Shown: positions 1 through 8,439 of the stretch, one piece after another
Layout of the letters: each line of letters begins with the position of its first letter
Position numbering within the stretch: the first letter of the stretch is position 1
Assembly (NCBI GenBank): GCA_017547755.1
Contig: JAFYOX010000108.1
Coordinates: 1-60,191, forward strand
From: Clostridia bacterium
GTDB lineage: Bacteria; Bacillota; Clostridia; Oscillospirales; CAG-272
Direction of reading: 5' to 3'
DNA length: 60,191 bases
Translations under genes and position numbers: made by a program
The notes under the pieces: model-generated
Databases searched by the model: none
Seen by the model: the letters and a program-made list of their open reading frames with translations, nothing else
What the model was told of the DNA's origin: nothing

Positions 1-147
1 GGTTAGACTTGAGCCACCTGAGCAGCGGTTATGCAGGATTGCCGTGTGGGGTGGCTGTTATGGTGTTTGCTTCACTCAGTCGGGAGGAACCGCCAGGTTC
101 CTCCTGCGGTGATCGTTCGTTCGAGTCGGGCTAGGGGAGTTAATCCT
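1..147 (+). ncRNA. 3' part of an unassigned structured RNA
   Basis: No convincing reading frame covers this stretch, but it folds well on paper. Bases 12-18 (AGCCACC) pair with 50-56 (GGTGGCT). A strong 9-bp hairpin lies at 83-104 (GGAGGAACC, loop GCCA). The first bases (GGTTA, ACT) can pair with 138-146 (AGT, TAATCC), which would close the whole molecule. An intrinsic terminator follows at once, so this is the end of a plus-strand transcript whose 5' end may lie before the window. I could not match it to RNase P RNA, tmRNA, SRP RNA or 6S RNA. It could also be a 3' untranslated region. Confidence 0.4.
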
Positions 148-176
148 GTATCGTAAGATATGGGATTTTTTGTTTT
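144..176 (+). terminator. Intrinsic terminator of the left-edge RNA
   Basis: A 9-bp stem at 144-152 and 157-165, with two G-U pairs and loop GTAA, is followed by six T. Its 5' arm overlaps the bases that could close the upstream RNA. Confidence 0.65.
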
Positions 177-247
177 CATCGTAAGCTAAAAGCTGTGAAC
201 CTTATCGAAGATTAGTTATGTGAGCATATTCCAATGGAAAAATATAA

Positions 248-278
248 CGGCGATATCCTTAGAATATCGCCGTTTTTT
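248..278. terminator. Terminator of the CE15-like esterase gene
   Basis: A perfect 9-bp stem CGGCGATAT (248-256) / ATATCGCCG (264-272) is followed by TTTTTT on the plus strand. On the minus strand a T-rich stretch follows it. It lies about 30 bases beyond the stop of the minus-strand esterase gene. Confidence 0.75.
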
Positions 279-308
279 CATTGGAAAAAGATAAAGGAGA
301 AAATTAAT

Positions 309-1427
309 TTATTTTACAGGAAACTGATAATCATACAGAGGTTCCATATCAGTATAAGGCATACGAGTGATTGCTTCTGGAAGGGGAGTTCCGTTGATAT
401 CCGCTTCCATAAAATCAAAGAGTGCATTGAAATCAAGCCATCCGTGACCGTGACCGCCTTCACGATACCATACGGCTGTTTTATTTTCCGTACCGTAAAG
501 TTTCCATACTTCACGTGCTGCCTGCCAAGAAAGATAGGAACCACGCGGATTTGCCCAAATGTCATCGTAACCGTTCGTTTCGAGATAGCATCGGGGGGCT
601 ATAAGTGCTTTGATGAAGTGTGAATCGTGCGGAAGCGATTCTTCATGACCGATGTACTTGCGAAGTCCCTGTCCCATCCAGTAAGAGATGTGCTGGAACA
701 TGAATTCCAGCGTTTCGCTGTGGCTGTCGCCGTAAACACCTTCCTCTTCCTGCTGGAAGAAGCGATAGGCACCGCAGCCGTGGGTTCCGCTGCCGTTGGG
801 ATTGGTATAACGGACACGCTCATCGGTCGCACCGGCAAGAAGAACCGTTTTTCCGCCGCGTGAGTGACCGGTGATCGCAATATGATCCGGATCGACATAA
901 TCCAGGGTCATCAGGGCGTCAATTACGCGGTGGTATCCCCATGCCCATGCGGAAATTGCGGAGAATTTCAGTTCCGGCCACAGCGAATTGATACCGCAGG
1001 TACGATCCGGATCGGCAAAATCGGGAGCCAGTTCGGTACGGTTGAACTTTACGACAACGAAGCCACGGCGGTTTGCTTCTTCAATGACGCGGTCATTGCA
1101 GTTTTTGGGATATACCGCGTCTCCGGTGAGAACGACCGGCATTCGTCCTTCCTTTTTCGGAATGTATGCCATGAAGCACAGGGTGAACGGATTGTCTTTT
1201 CTGCCGCAGTGGATGCGGTAACTGCACGTGGAACCGCGGCCGTGAAGGTCAAGCGGCTCGACCCGGAAGACTTCCGGTGCGGGCGGCATTCCGTCAAATT
1301 CCAGCCCGATGGTATCTTCCAAAATTTCCTGACGGCGTATCCGCCAGTCTTCCGTATTTCTGACGCGTTCTCCGTTCCGGAAAATGAACGGGTCGGGGAG
1401 CATTCCCAGGCGAATGTCTTTGCGCAT
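309..1427 (-). CDS. CE15-like glucuronoyl esterase / acetylxylan esterase-type alpha/beta hydrolase
   Basis: This 372-residue serine hydrolase resembles the CE15 group, which cleaves esters joining glucuronic acid in xylan to lignin alcohols. The nucleophile elbow is GHSRGGK (Ser189), close to the GxSRxGK signature of CE15. A following NPNGSGTHGCGA segment matches the oxyanion-side loop region, and the catalytic His lies in GGHGHG (about 326-328). No signal peptide is seen, so it should act in the cytoplasm. I placed the start at ATG 1427 because TCCGGAGG stands 8 bases upstream and the conserved fold begins there; the frame stays open further upstream without support. An acetyl or methyl esterase activity is the main alternative. 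The gene is monocistronic and followed by a terminator. Confidence 0.75.
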   Translation of the reverse strand: MRKDIRLGMLPDPFIFRNGERVRNTEDWRIRRQEILEDTIGLEFDGMPPAPEVFRVEPLDLHGRGSTCSYRIHCGRKDNPFTLCFMAYIPKKEGRMPVVLTGDAVYPKNCNDRVIEEANRRGFVVVKFNRTELAPDFADPDRTCGINSLWPELKFSAISAWAWGYHRVIDALMTLDYVDPDHIAITGHSRGGKTVLLAGATDERVRYTNPNGSGTHGCGAYRFFQQEEEGVYGDSHSETLEFMFQHISYWMGQGLRKYIGHEESLPHDSHFIKALIAPRCYLETNGYDDIWANPRGSYLSWQAAREVWKLYGTENKTAVWYREGGHGHGWLDFNALFDFMEADINGTPLPEAITRMPYTDMEPLYDYQFPVK

Positions 1428-1548
1428 GCTATAACCTCCGGATAATATTTTCTGAATGAAAGTGGTCACCTCTATTATATATCCGCCGGATAGTTTTGCG
1501 AAGAGGAAAATGAAGATTTGTGAAAAAATCCGCCGCATTTCCAAAATA

Positions 1549-1589
1549 AAAATCCGTCTCTTGAAACAGACGGATTTTTCTGTTATAAT
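1549..1589 (+). promoter_or_regulatory. Promoter with a perfect inverted repeat over the -35 box
   Basis: TTGAAA (1561-1566), a 17-base spacer and TATAAT (1584-1589) form a strong promoter for the nitrilase-GDPD gene. A perfect 12-bp inverted repeat, AAAAATCCGTCT (1549-1560) and AGACGGATTTTT (1568-1579), has the -35 box in its 7-base loop. It can be an operator or a bidirectional terminator; no gene ends close by, which favours an operator. Confidence 0.6.
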
Positions 1590-1624
1590 GGGATCATCCA
1601 ATTCAAGAGAAAGAAGGATCTCCC

Positions 1625-3235
1625 ATGAAAGCCTGTGTTATTCAGCCGCCCTATTCGATGGATCTTTCCCTGTCCGATGCGTATTTCGCCCGTAAGCTGG
1701 AATACCTCGCGCAGTGTGACGATTCCATGGATATCATCGTTCTCCCGGAATACAGCGATGTCCCCTGTGCCGCGGCGACACGTGAGGACAACCTCATGTA
1801 CCATAAAAAATATGCTCCCGTTCTTCTGGATGCCTGTGCGGAGACTGCGCGCCGGTGCAATGCGGTCGTTTTCGTCAACGCCCTGTACGAAACCGAGACC
1901 GGCTACCGCAACACGACGTACGCATTCAACCGGAACGGCGAGGTCGCCGGACATTATTACAAGAAACATCTCCCGCCGTCCGAACTGTATACCGTAAAAC
2001 TCGACAGCGCGTATACCCGTGAATTTTCCGAACCGTATGTTCTGGAGATCGACGGGATCCGTTACGGTTTTCTGACCTGCTACGATTTCTATTTCTATGA
2101 AGCGTTTGCGAATATCGCGCGGCAGAATGTGGACATCATCATCGGATGCTCCCTGCAGAGAAGCGATACGCACGAGGCGCTTGAAATTATGGGGCGCTTC
2201 TGCGCTTATAACTGCAACGCTCATCTTCTTCGTGCTTCCGTCAGCCTCGACGGCAGTCCCGGGATCTGCGGCGCGAGCATGATCGTGACCCCGAAGGGCG
2301 ATGTTCTCGTGAATATGAAGAGTGAAACCGGGCTCGGCATTGCGGAATTTGATCCGGCGGACAAGTATTACAAGCCTGCAGGATTCGGCAATCCGCCGGC
2401 ACCGCATTACGAATACATCGAATTCGGGCGCAATCCGTGGCAGTATCGTCCCGGCGGCAGCGCGATCGTGCAGACCGATGCGATCATGCCGTATCCGCGC
2501 GTATGTGCGCACCGCGGGTTCTCTACCATCGCACCCGAAAACAGCATGCCCGCCTTCGGTGCGGCGGTGGCAATGGGAGCGGAAGAAATCGAATTCGACC
2601 TCTGGTATACCAGGGACGGCGAACTGATTTCCCTGCATGACCCGACCCTTGACCGCGTATCCGACGGACACGGGAAGATTTATGAGCACACCTTCGAAGA
2701 ACTGAGAGGTCTGGATTTCGGCGGAAAATTCAGCGAGGCTTACCGCGGACTGCGCGTCCTGACGTTCGAAGAGGTTCTGAAGAAGTTCGCGTGCCACATG
2801 ATCATGAATATCCACATCAAGAATATTACCGCCGATGCGCCGTACGATCCCGCGCTGATGCGGAAGATCATCGCTCTGATCGACAAATACGACTGCCGGA
2901 AGCACGTTTATTTCATGAGTGAAAACGACAATATCCTTCGTCTTGCGCAGGAAATGGCTCCGGATATCGTCCGCGTCGTCGGTTTTGACGGGGATCCCGG
3001 AAATATGGTGGACCGTGCGCTTCGTTATGATTGTAAGAAGATTCAGCTCTTCAAGCCGTATTTCGATCAGGCACTGGTCGACCGTGCGCATGAAAACGGC
3101 ATTCTCTGCAATGTTTTCTGGTCGGATGATCCGGAAGAAGCAAAGAAATTCCTCGATATGGGCATTGACGTGATCCTGTCAAACGATTACAACCGCGTCG
3201 CACAGGCGGTGGAAGAGTGGAAAAAAGCACACTGA
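1625..3235 (+). CDS. Fusion of a carbon-nitrogen hydrolase and a glycerophosphodiester phosphodiesterase
   Basis: The 536-residue protein joins two enzymes. Residues 1-260 form a nitrilase-superfamily amidohydrolase with the Glu-Lys-Cys triad visible as LPEYSD (Glu42), YYKKHL (Lys113/114) and TCYDFYF (Cys152). Residues about 290-536 form a GDPD TIM barrel with CAHRG (His296), PEN (Glu305), EFD (325) and HDP (His338), the residues that bind Ca and do acid-base catalysis in UgpQ-type enzymes. No signal peptide is present, so it is cytoplasmic. The combination suggests successive cleavage of an N-acyl or amide bond and a glycerophosphodiester in one lipid-derived substrate, for example an N-acyl glycerophosphoethanolamine; that substrate is only an inference. 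AAGGA precedes the ATG and the promoter is at 1561-1589. Confidence 0.85.
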   Translation: MKACVIQPPYSMDLSLSDAYFARKLEYLAQCDDSMDIIVLPEYSDVPCAAATREDNLMYHKKYAPVLLDACAETARRCNAVVFVNALYETETGYRNTTYAFNRNGEVAGHYYKKHLPPSELYTVKLDSAYTREFSEPYVLEIDGIRYGFLTCYDFYFYEAFANIARQNVDIIIGCSLQRSDTHEALEIMGRFCAYNCNAHLLRASVSLDGSPGICGASMIVTPKGDVLVNMKSETGLGIAEFDPADKYYKPAGFGNPPAPHYEYIEFGRNPWQYRPGGSAIVQTDAIMPYPRVCAHRGFSTIAPENSMPAFGAAVAMGAEEIEFDLWYTRDGELISLHDPTLDRVSDGHGKIYEHTFEELRGLDFGGKFSEAYRGLRVLTFEEVLKKFACHMIMNIHIKNITADAPYDPALMRKIIALIDKYDCRKHVYFMSENDNILRLAQEMAPDIVRVVGFDGDPGNMVDRALRYDCKKIQLFKPYFDQALVDRAHENGILCNVFWSDDPEEAKKFLDMGIDVILSNDYNRVAQAVEEWKKAH

Positions 3236-3249
3236 TCGCCGGATAAAAC

Positions 3250-3297
3250 TTTTTGGGGGAAGGAAACCTTTTTGGTTTTCCTTCCCCCCGTTTTTTA
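3250..3297. terminator. Shared terminator of convergent genes
   Basis: Stem GGGGGAAGGAAACC (3255-3268) / 3274-3288 with a T-rich loop is followed by TTTTTT at 3291. It separates the plus-strand nitrilase-GDPD gene from the minus-strand phosphatase gene. Confidence 0.75.
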
Positions 3298-3308
3298 TAC
3301 GATTTTTC

Positions 3309-4769
3309 TCAGTCCACCACGATGATCCGGCCTTCGATCCCGCTTTCCAGGATCGGATGCGACGAAAGGTATTCGTCGATGATATCGAGGCAGGACGTGG
3401 AAACGACCCGCGGTTTCTGGTATTTTTCCAGCTCGGCGTAAGTGATGTCGAGAAATTTGCCGATGTTGGCGTAATGGTAGCTCTGGATCCCCACGGTGAA
3501 TATCTGTCCGTCCGATACCGGACGGCCGAAATAGCTGAATTCCGTGAAATTCTGTGTACGTTTCGAATACACCGCGCGGATCCCTTCGGAGACCTGATAG
3601 AATTCGGTATGTCCGCGGAACGCTTCGTCCCGCAGCATATAGCGGAGCATATGCCGCAGCTGGGCGCCGTCCGCTTTGAACATATAAACGCTGTCGTCAA
3701 AGGGGAAGGTCTCCCGCAGTCCGCCGTATTCCACGCGCGGCCCGAGCTCGTTGGAACGGATGCTTCCGGAACCGAGCAGCATCACATCCACGCCGAGACT
3801 TTCACGGAAGATATCGGCGAAGAGGTTTCCGAGTTCCGTTTCGCGGTTGCGTTCGGGATGCGTCAGCGCATGATGGAACCGTGTGACCAGCCGCTGATAT
3901 TTTGCGTCGGTGACGGAACGGTATTTGTCCACGATCTTCTCGATTTCCGGATCGCGTTCGCAGGTTTCCGCCGTGATCGGAACAAACTGCCATGTGTACG
4001 AATCGATGCAGTTCCGGTCGGTGTCAATGGCGAGGTCGAAACGTCCGACGCTGTCCGTACCCGTTCCTGCCTGCGCGATGAGGATGCCGTTTTCGAGGAC
4101 CGGCTGTTCCATCACCGTGTGCGAATGTCCGCCGAGGATGATGTCGATCCCCCATGCGGGATCGAGCATATGGGCGAGACGGCGGTCCTCTTCGAAGCCC
4201 ATGTGGGTCAGAAGGACGGTGCAGTCGATATCGAGCGTACGGTAGGCGTTGCAGATCCTGCCGATTTCCCGCACCGCGTCCCTCGTTTCGATGAACGAGC
4301 CGATCACGTCCTGCTTTGCCTGCGCCATGACGTCTTCCGTGATCAGTCCGAGGAAGAGAACGCGCATCCCGCCGGTTTCGGCGATGCGGCAGGGGGTGAA
4401 CAGACGTTTTCCGTTCATTTTGATATAGAGATTGGCGTTGATGATGGGGAAATCCGCGCATTTTTCGATGAACAGCAGATGTGCGATGCCGTAGTCGATT
4501 TCGTGATTTCCGATGGTCACCGCATCGGGGGAAAGAAGGTTCAGCATTTCGATGGTCGAGACGCCGAGGTATTCCGTATCGATGACGGATCCGCGGAAAA
4601 TATCGCCCGAGATGGAATACAGGACGTTTTCCTCCGTACTGCGGACATGGCGGATGTAGCCGGAGAGCATCGAGATCCCGCCGACGAAGGTGTCGCCCGC
4701 CGGTTCCGCGAGAAAATCGCCGTGGAGGTCATTCGAATGGAGAAGCGTGAGATGTCGGATGTTTTTCAT
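3309..4769 (-). CDS. 5'-nucleotidase/UshA-family metallophosphatase, cytoplasmic
   Basis: This 486-residue protein has the two-domain layout of UshA/YfkN enzymes, which hydrolyse nucleotides, UDP-sugars or cyclic nucleotides. The N-terminal dimetal domain shows SNDLHG, SGDI, GNHEID, LLTHMG and GGHSHT. The C-terminal substrate domain contains GSGSIRS and the FPFDDSVY segment. Classical members are secreted, but this one begins directly with the catalytic strand and has no signal peptide. It is the last gene of an operon with the (alpha/alpha)6 glycosidase and the FAD oxidoreductase. It starts 10 bases after the preceding stop with no clear ribosome site, so translational coupling is likely. 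The substrate is unknown; a sugar-nucleotide or sugar-phosphate would fit the neighbours. Confidence 0.8.
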   Translation of the reverse strand: MKNIRHLTLLHSNDLHGDFLAEPAGDTFVGGISMLSGYIRHVRSTEENVLYSISGDIFRGSVIDTEYLGVSTIEMLNLLSPDAVTIGNHEIDYGIAHLLFIEKCADFPIINANLYIKMNGKRLFTPCRIAETGGMRVLFLGLITEDVMAQAKQDVIGSFIETRDAVREIGRICNAYRTLDIDCTVLLTHMGFEEDRRLAHMLDPAWGIDIILGGHSHTVMEQPVLENGILIAQAGTGTDSVGRFDLAIDTDRNCIDSYTWQFVPITAETCERDPEIEKIVDKYRSVTDAKYQRLVTRFHHALTHPERNRETELGNLFADIFRESLGVDVMLLGSGSIRSNELGPRVEYGGLRETFPFDDSVYMFKADGAQLRHMLRYMLRDEAFRGHTEFYQVSEGIRAVYSKRTQNFTEFSYFGRPVSDGQIFTVGIQSYHYANIGKFLDITYAELEKYQKPRVVSTSCLDIIDEYLSSHPILESGIEGRIIVVD

Positions 4770-4779
4770 GATCGGAAGT

Positions 4780-6696
4780 TCAGGTGCGGTGACACAGCCC
4801 CCTGTAGAGTTCGCGGACCGTGTTGTCGTATGCCGAGAGGATCACGTTCCGCTTTTCGTCGGTCATGGGACGCAGTTCGTGACGGTCGAACGGAAGTCTG
4901 CGGCGTTCGGCGGCGGCTTCCGCGGAAAGTGCGATCTCCGTAAGCATTGCCGTCCGCATCGGATCGGTTTCCGTCTTCAGCTGACGCAGGACGTCCGCAT
5001 AGATGTCCGCGAGATCGTCCGGAAGTCCGGTGATATCCCCGGGAACGGGCCATACGTTCTGCGCCGTATGCAGATCTTTTCCGCCGCCGGAGCAGTCGAT
5101 GGTCAGACAGAGTTCTTCGCCGCGTACGAAAAGTTCTGCGGGCAGGAAGATGCTGCCGTCCGGCTGGATTGTACCGATCTCCTCACGATCCGCCGTCATG
5201 ACAACGGGGGCTTCGGAACCGCCGCGGAAAGCGAGTGAGAGCGCGCATCCGCCGAACCAGACCGGTTCGAGCTGGGTGTATTCCGTGATGCCGTCCGGGA
5301 TCTGCGGTCTGATCGTCAGACCGCGGGCATCCGCGGTATAATCGAACAGACCGCGCAGGAGACAGGTGACGGAAGCGAAATTGTCGATCATCACCGCCGC
5401 AGGACGATTGCACACGGTATGGTCGTCATTTTCCGCCGACCACGGATTGTTTGTGTTCCATCCCCACTGCGAAAGCGGTGCGTCCTGACGGTATTCTTCC
5501 GCCCATTTCATATACAGACCGGCGGCACGGAAGGTGTCGTCGTATTTGCCGAGCTTCTGGTAGGCGAGGATGGCGCGTCCTTCCACGGTCGCCCAGCATC
5601 CGCCGTCGACCCAGTTGCCCGAACCGAATCCGCAGACATTCGGACCGTAGTTGCGCTGTACGTAATTTTCGTAGGTATCGTCCAGGTGCGGATAGTTGTT
5701 GCAGATCGCGCCTGCCGGACGGATCCCGTCGACTGCGGCGATCTTTGCGTAAATGGATTCCGCCGTTTTGCGGTCGGCGATATCACACGCGATCGCGTCC
5801 ACGTTGCAGACCGCTTCGAGATACCCGTGTTTTCCGGCGCCGTAAACGCCGTGCTTCGTTCCGTCGGGATCCATCGACTTGACGAAATAGCCTTCGTCGG
5901 TCAGCAGAAGCGGGAGTGCGGCAAGCGTGCGGTCGAGACGGCTCTGATATTCCGCCTGTACCGCCGTATCGCCGGTCATTTTCAGAAGTTCGATGAATTT
6001 TTTCAGCGCGGATGCGTACGTGACCGCCACACCGGTGAGATATCCCTTGCCGATCTTTCCGGTTTTTTCGTCAAAACTTCCGCCGTAGCTGGGCGCGAGA
6101 AGATTTGCCGACGGACCTGTAAGGAAAAGTCCGTTTTCCGCGCGGGTACTTTCGATGTGATCGAGCGAACGCCGGAGCAGGGGAATGTATTTTTCAAGCA
6201 TTTCCGGACGGCGGTCGAACAGAAGCATGTCCGCCTGCATATTCACGCCGGCGGCGGTGCCTTCGTAGAACCAGTCGTACGCCATGAAATTGCCGTCGCC
6301 CTGCCGGTAGACGATGCCGGCATCGAGGACGCAGTCGCCGAGCGCACCGTCCGGTGCGCAGAGAGCAAACAGCGGATCGTCCGTGGAGCCGTCGTCTGCA
6401 CCCACGCGTTTTCCGTCGCCCATGCGCGCCCAGAAGGCGTCATAGGAATTCTGCAGGATCTTTGCCCAGAACGGATCGAGCAGCGGAACGGCGCCGAGCG
6501 TAAAGCCGTAACTGTTCTGGATCCACCAGCCGTTGCCCCAGATGAAGCCTTCGCTGAAGTGGTCGGTCGCGGATTTGTAAAGCATTTTCAGATTGGGCAG
6601 GGTCGGGGATGAATGGAGCATGGAAAAACTCTTGTCGATCAGTTCCAGCCACGCCGCATCCCCTTTTCCCCGGATATGTTTTCCTTCGTATGTCAT
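4780..6696 (-). CDS. (alpha/alpha)6-barrel glycoside hydrolase, family unassigned
   Basis: The 638-residue protein has features of six-hairpin glycosidases. It is rich in aromatic residues near the N terminus (FIWGNGWWIQNSYG). It carries regularly spaced acidic and aromatic motifs such as YDWFYEG, LDDTYENY and GCWATVEGRA. Near residue 480 is LTIRPQIPDGI, the type of segment that begins the C-terminal beta domain in GH65/GH94/GH78-like enzymes. I cannot assign a CAZy family or the catalytic acids. No signal peptide is visible. GGAGG precedes the start. It is the middle gene of a three-gene operon, 14 bases after the oxidoreductase and 10 before the phosphatase, which suggests cytoplasmic breakdown of an oxidised or modified glycoside. 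Confidence 0.6.
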   Translation of the reverse strand: MTYEGKHIRGKGDAAWLELIDKSFSMLHSSPTLPNLKMLYKSATDHFSEGFIWGNGWWIQNSYGFTLGAVPLLDPFWAKILQNSYDAFWARMGDGKRVGADDGSTDDPLFALCAPDGALGDCVLDAGIVYRQGDGNFMAYDWFYEGTAAGVNMQADMLLFDRRPEMLEKYIPLLRRSLDHIESTRAENGLFLTGPSANLLAPSYGGSFDEKTGKIGKGYLTGVAVTYASALKKFIELLKMTGDTAVQAEYQSRLDRTLAALPLLLTDEGYFVKSMDPDGTKHGVYGAGKHGYLEAVCNVDAIACDIADRKTAESIYAKIAAVDGIRPAGAICNNYPHLDDTYENYVQRNYGPNVCGFGSGNWVDGGCWATVEGRAILAYQKLGKYDDTFRAAGLYMKWAEEYRQDAPLSQWGWNTNNPWSAENDDHTVCNRPAAVMIDNFASVTCLLRGLFDYTADARGLTIRPQIPDGITEYTQLEPVWFGGCALSLAFRGGSEAPVVMTADREEIGTIQPDGSIFLPAELFVRGEELCLTIDCSGGGKDLHTAQNVWPVPGDITGLPDDLADIYADVLRQLKTETDPMRTAMLTEIALSAEAAAERRRLPFDRHELRPMTDEKRNVILSAYDNTVRELYRGLCHRT

Positions 6697-6710
6697 AAGG
6701 TGCCTCCGTA

Positions 6711-8060
6711 TTATCCTAAGTTCGCCGAGCCGCCGCGCGAGAGGGTCTTTGCCACATCCACGCCGTCGAGCTGCTGAACGGTTTTGTTCTGATCAAGCGC
6801 GACATATGCCGCAACGCCTGCCGCTTCCCCGATCTGATTCAGATTGACCATAACGCGGAGCGCGCCGAACGCGCCGACGTCCGCGTGGATCATACGTCCG
6901 GCGGCAATGAAGTTTTCCCACTTTTCCGGAACGATGCACCGGAAGGGAAGCTGATAATAGGTCGGGATTTCGTCGGTCTGGATGCCCATTTCCTCGCGCC
7001 AGTTGCCGCGGACATGGGAGCCGTCTGCGTTTTCCGTATCGTACGAGCCGTCGAACTGCCGGAACGTGATGCCGGCGCCTGCCAGATGCACGTCCACGTT
7101 GTAGGTGCCGTTCATGATGGCGTCGGGATAACGTTCACCGAGGAGAAGGGACTGCTCGGTTGCCTGCCAGAGGGTCTTGTAGTGGACGGTTTCACGCACG
7201 CCGATGACGGAGCAGGCGGAAACGATATTGTAGAATTCGCCCGGCTTGCCGTATTTGTTCAGCATTTCCACGAGTGCACGCATCTTGCGCCGTCCTTCGA
7301 CTTCCGCCTTGGTCAGATCGTCCGCACGGTCACAGCGCAGACCGAAAATGTGAGTTTCCGCACGCATGGAGATGTCCTTGCAGCGCGGTACCGGACCGCC
7401 CCAGCCCCAGTCGGGCTCGAGCCCGAATTCTTCCCCGTGACGGCGGATGAGCCCCTGATAGTCGATGTCGCGGAATGCGCCCTGCATCAGGAAGCACGCC
7501 GACGGCGGCTGGATGTTCGGATGAACGTACGATTCCATGCCGAGATCGCGTGCAAGATCGCCGTCCCCGGTCGCGTCGATGAAGAAATTCGCCTTGATCG
7601 CGCCGCGTCCGTCCTTGTTTTCGATGAAGACGGCGGTGATCTTCGATCCGTCGGTCATCAGTCCGGCGTAGAAGGTGTGGAGATAATATTTGACGCCGTT
7701 TTCGTTCAGCAGGCGGTCAAGTTCGATCTTGAGTTCGTGCGGATTGAAGCAGTGGGAACCGGCATGATCGCGGTAGCCGTCGTTCAGCGGTTCGATCCGG
7801 TCGGTGATCTCTTCGCTCAGTCCGGCGATGACCTGCTTTGTCCCGGACGTATCGAGATACGTGTGCCAGATGTTGACCAGCCCCGAGGTCGCAACGCCGC
7901 CGAAGCAGTTCTGCCGTTCCACAAGAACGACGCGTGCACCGAGACGTGCGGCACGGACAGCGGCAAATACGCCGGTCGCGGATCCCCCGATGACGCAGAC
8001 GTCCGCTTCGTATACGACGGGGATCTGCTTTGCGGGTTCGGTAATGTAGAAATTGCTCAT
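6711..8060 (-). CDS. FAD-dependent oxidoreductase
   Basis: The 449-residue flavoprotein belongs to the FAD_oxidored family. The N-terminal dinucleotide-binding fold reads VCVIGGSATGVFAA followed by the acidic strand end VVLVER. GGVATSG follows, as in the family. DATGDGDLA is the second FAD contact, and the C terminus has GRMIHADVGAFGALRV and GEAAGVAAY, which cover the isoalloxazine side. The likely role is oxidation or reduction of a sugar-derived substrate, since the two downstream genes are a glycosidase and a phosphatase. I chose ATG 8060 because AAAGGAGGAAAATC stands before it; the open frame upstream overlaps the promoter. It is transcribed from a clear promoter at 8107-8135 and heads the operon. 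Confidence 0.75.
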   Translation of the reverse strand: MSNFYITEPAKQIPVVYEADVCVIGGSATGVFAAVRAARLGARVVLVERQNCFGGVATSGLVNIWHTYLDTSGTKQVIAGLSEEITDRIEPLNDGYRDHAGSHCFNPHELKIELDRLLNENGVKYYLHTFYAGLMTDGSKITAVFIENKDGRGAIKANFFIDATGDGDLARDLGMESYVHPNIQPPSACFLMQGAFRDIDYQGLIRRHGEEFGLEPDWGWGGPVPRCKDISMRAETHIFGLRCDRADDLTKAEVEGRRKMRALVEMLNKYGKPGEFYNIVSACSVIGVRETVHYKTLWQATEQSLLLGERYPDAIMNGTYNVDVHLAGAGITFRQFDGSYDTENADGSHVRGNWREEMGIQTDEIPTYYQLPFRCIVPEKWENFIAAGRMIHADVGAFGALRVMVNLNQIGEAAGVAAYVALDQNKTVQQLDGVDVAKTLSRGGSANLG

Positions 8061-8106
8061 GATTTTCCTCCTTTTGGGATGGATTCGGACAGGATGTTGT
8101 GATTTC

Positions 8107-8135
8107 AGTATAGCATAAGCCATGGACAATTGCAA
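8107..8135 (-). promoter_or_regulatory. Promoter of the oxidoreductase-glycosidase-phosphatase operon
   Basis: Read on the minus strand, TTGCAA (8135-8130), a 17-base spacer and TATACT (8112-8107) lie 47 bases before the start codon. Between this promoter and the divergent one at 8338, bases 8136-8337 hold no gene or clear structure; a lone TATAAT at 8309-8314 has no -35 partner at normal distance. Confidence 0.7.
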
Positions 8136-8337
8136 GAAAAGATTGCGGAAAATGCGGCCTCAGGCAGGGAATTCCGGATTTTCCGTACGGCTTCCTGTAA
8201 ATTGCTGACGGATTTTTCATTCCTTTTCCAGTTTATATTGACATTAAAAGGGCTTTTGTTATTTTTTGACAAAACAAAAATCCGGAGAAGACGGAAATTT
8301 CGTGCATGTATAATAATGCGGAAATAACAATTTTTTC

Positions 8338-8366
8338 TTGAATTTTCACTGCATATCGACTATAAT
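8338..8366 (+). promoter_or_regulatory. Promoter of the FliB-like gene
   Basis: TTGAAT (8338-8343), 17 bases and TATAAT (8361-8366). The short leader that follows has a perfect hairpin GTCGGG/CCCGAC at 8390-8404, then CAAGGAG before the start codon. Confidence 0.7.
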
Positions 8367-8439
8367 AATACGCGCAAAATCAGTTTAGAGTCGGGATTCC
8401 CGACCGCCGCCAAATGCGGCAAGGAGAAAACGAACCTGT

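Noticed and set aside
100-145. A TTCGAGTC string resembling a tRNA T-loop
   Set aside because: No matching T-stem, anticodon arm or acceptor stem can be formed around it.
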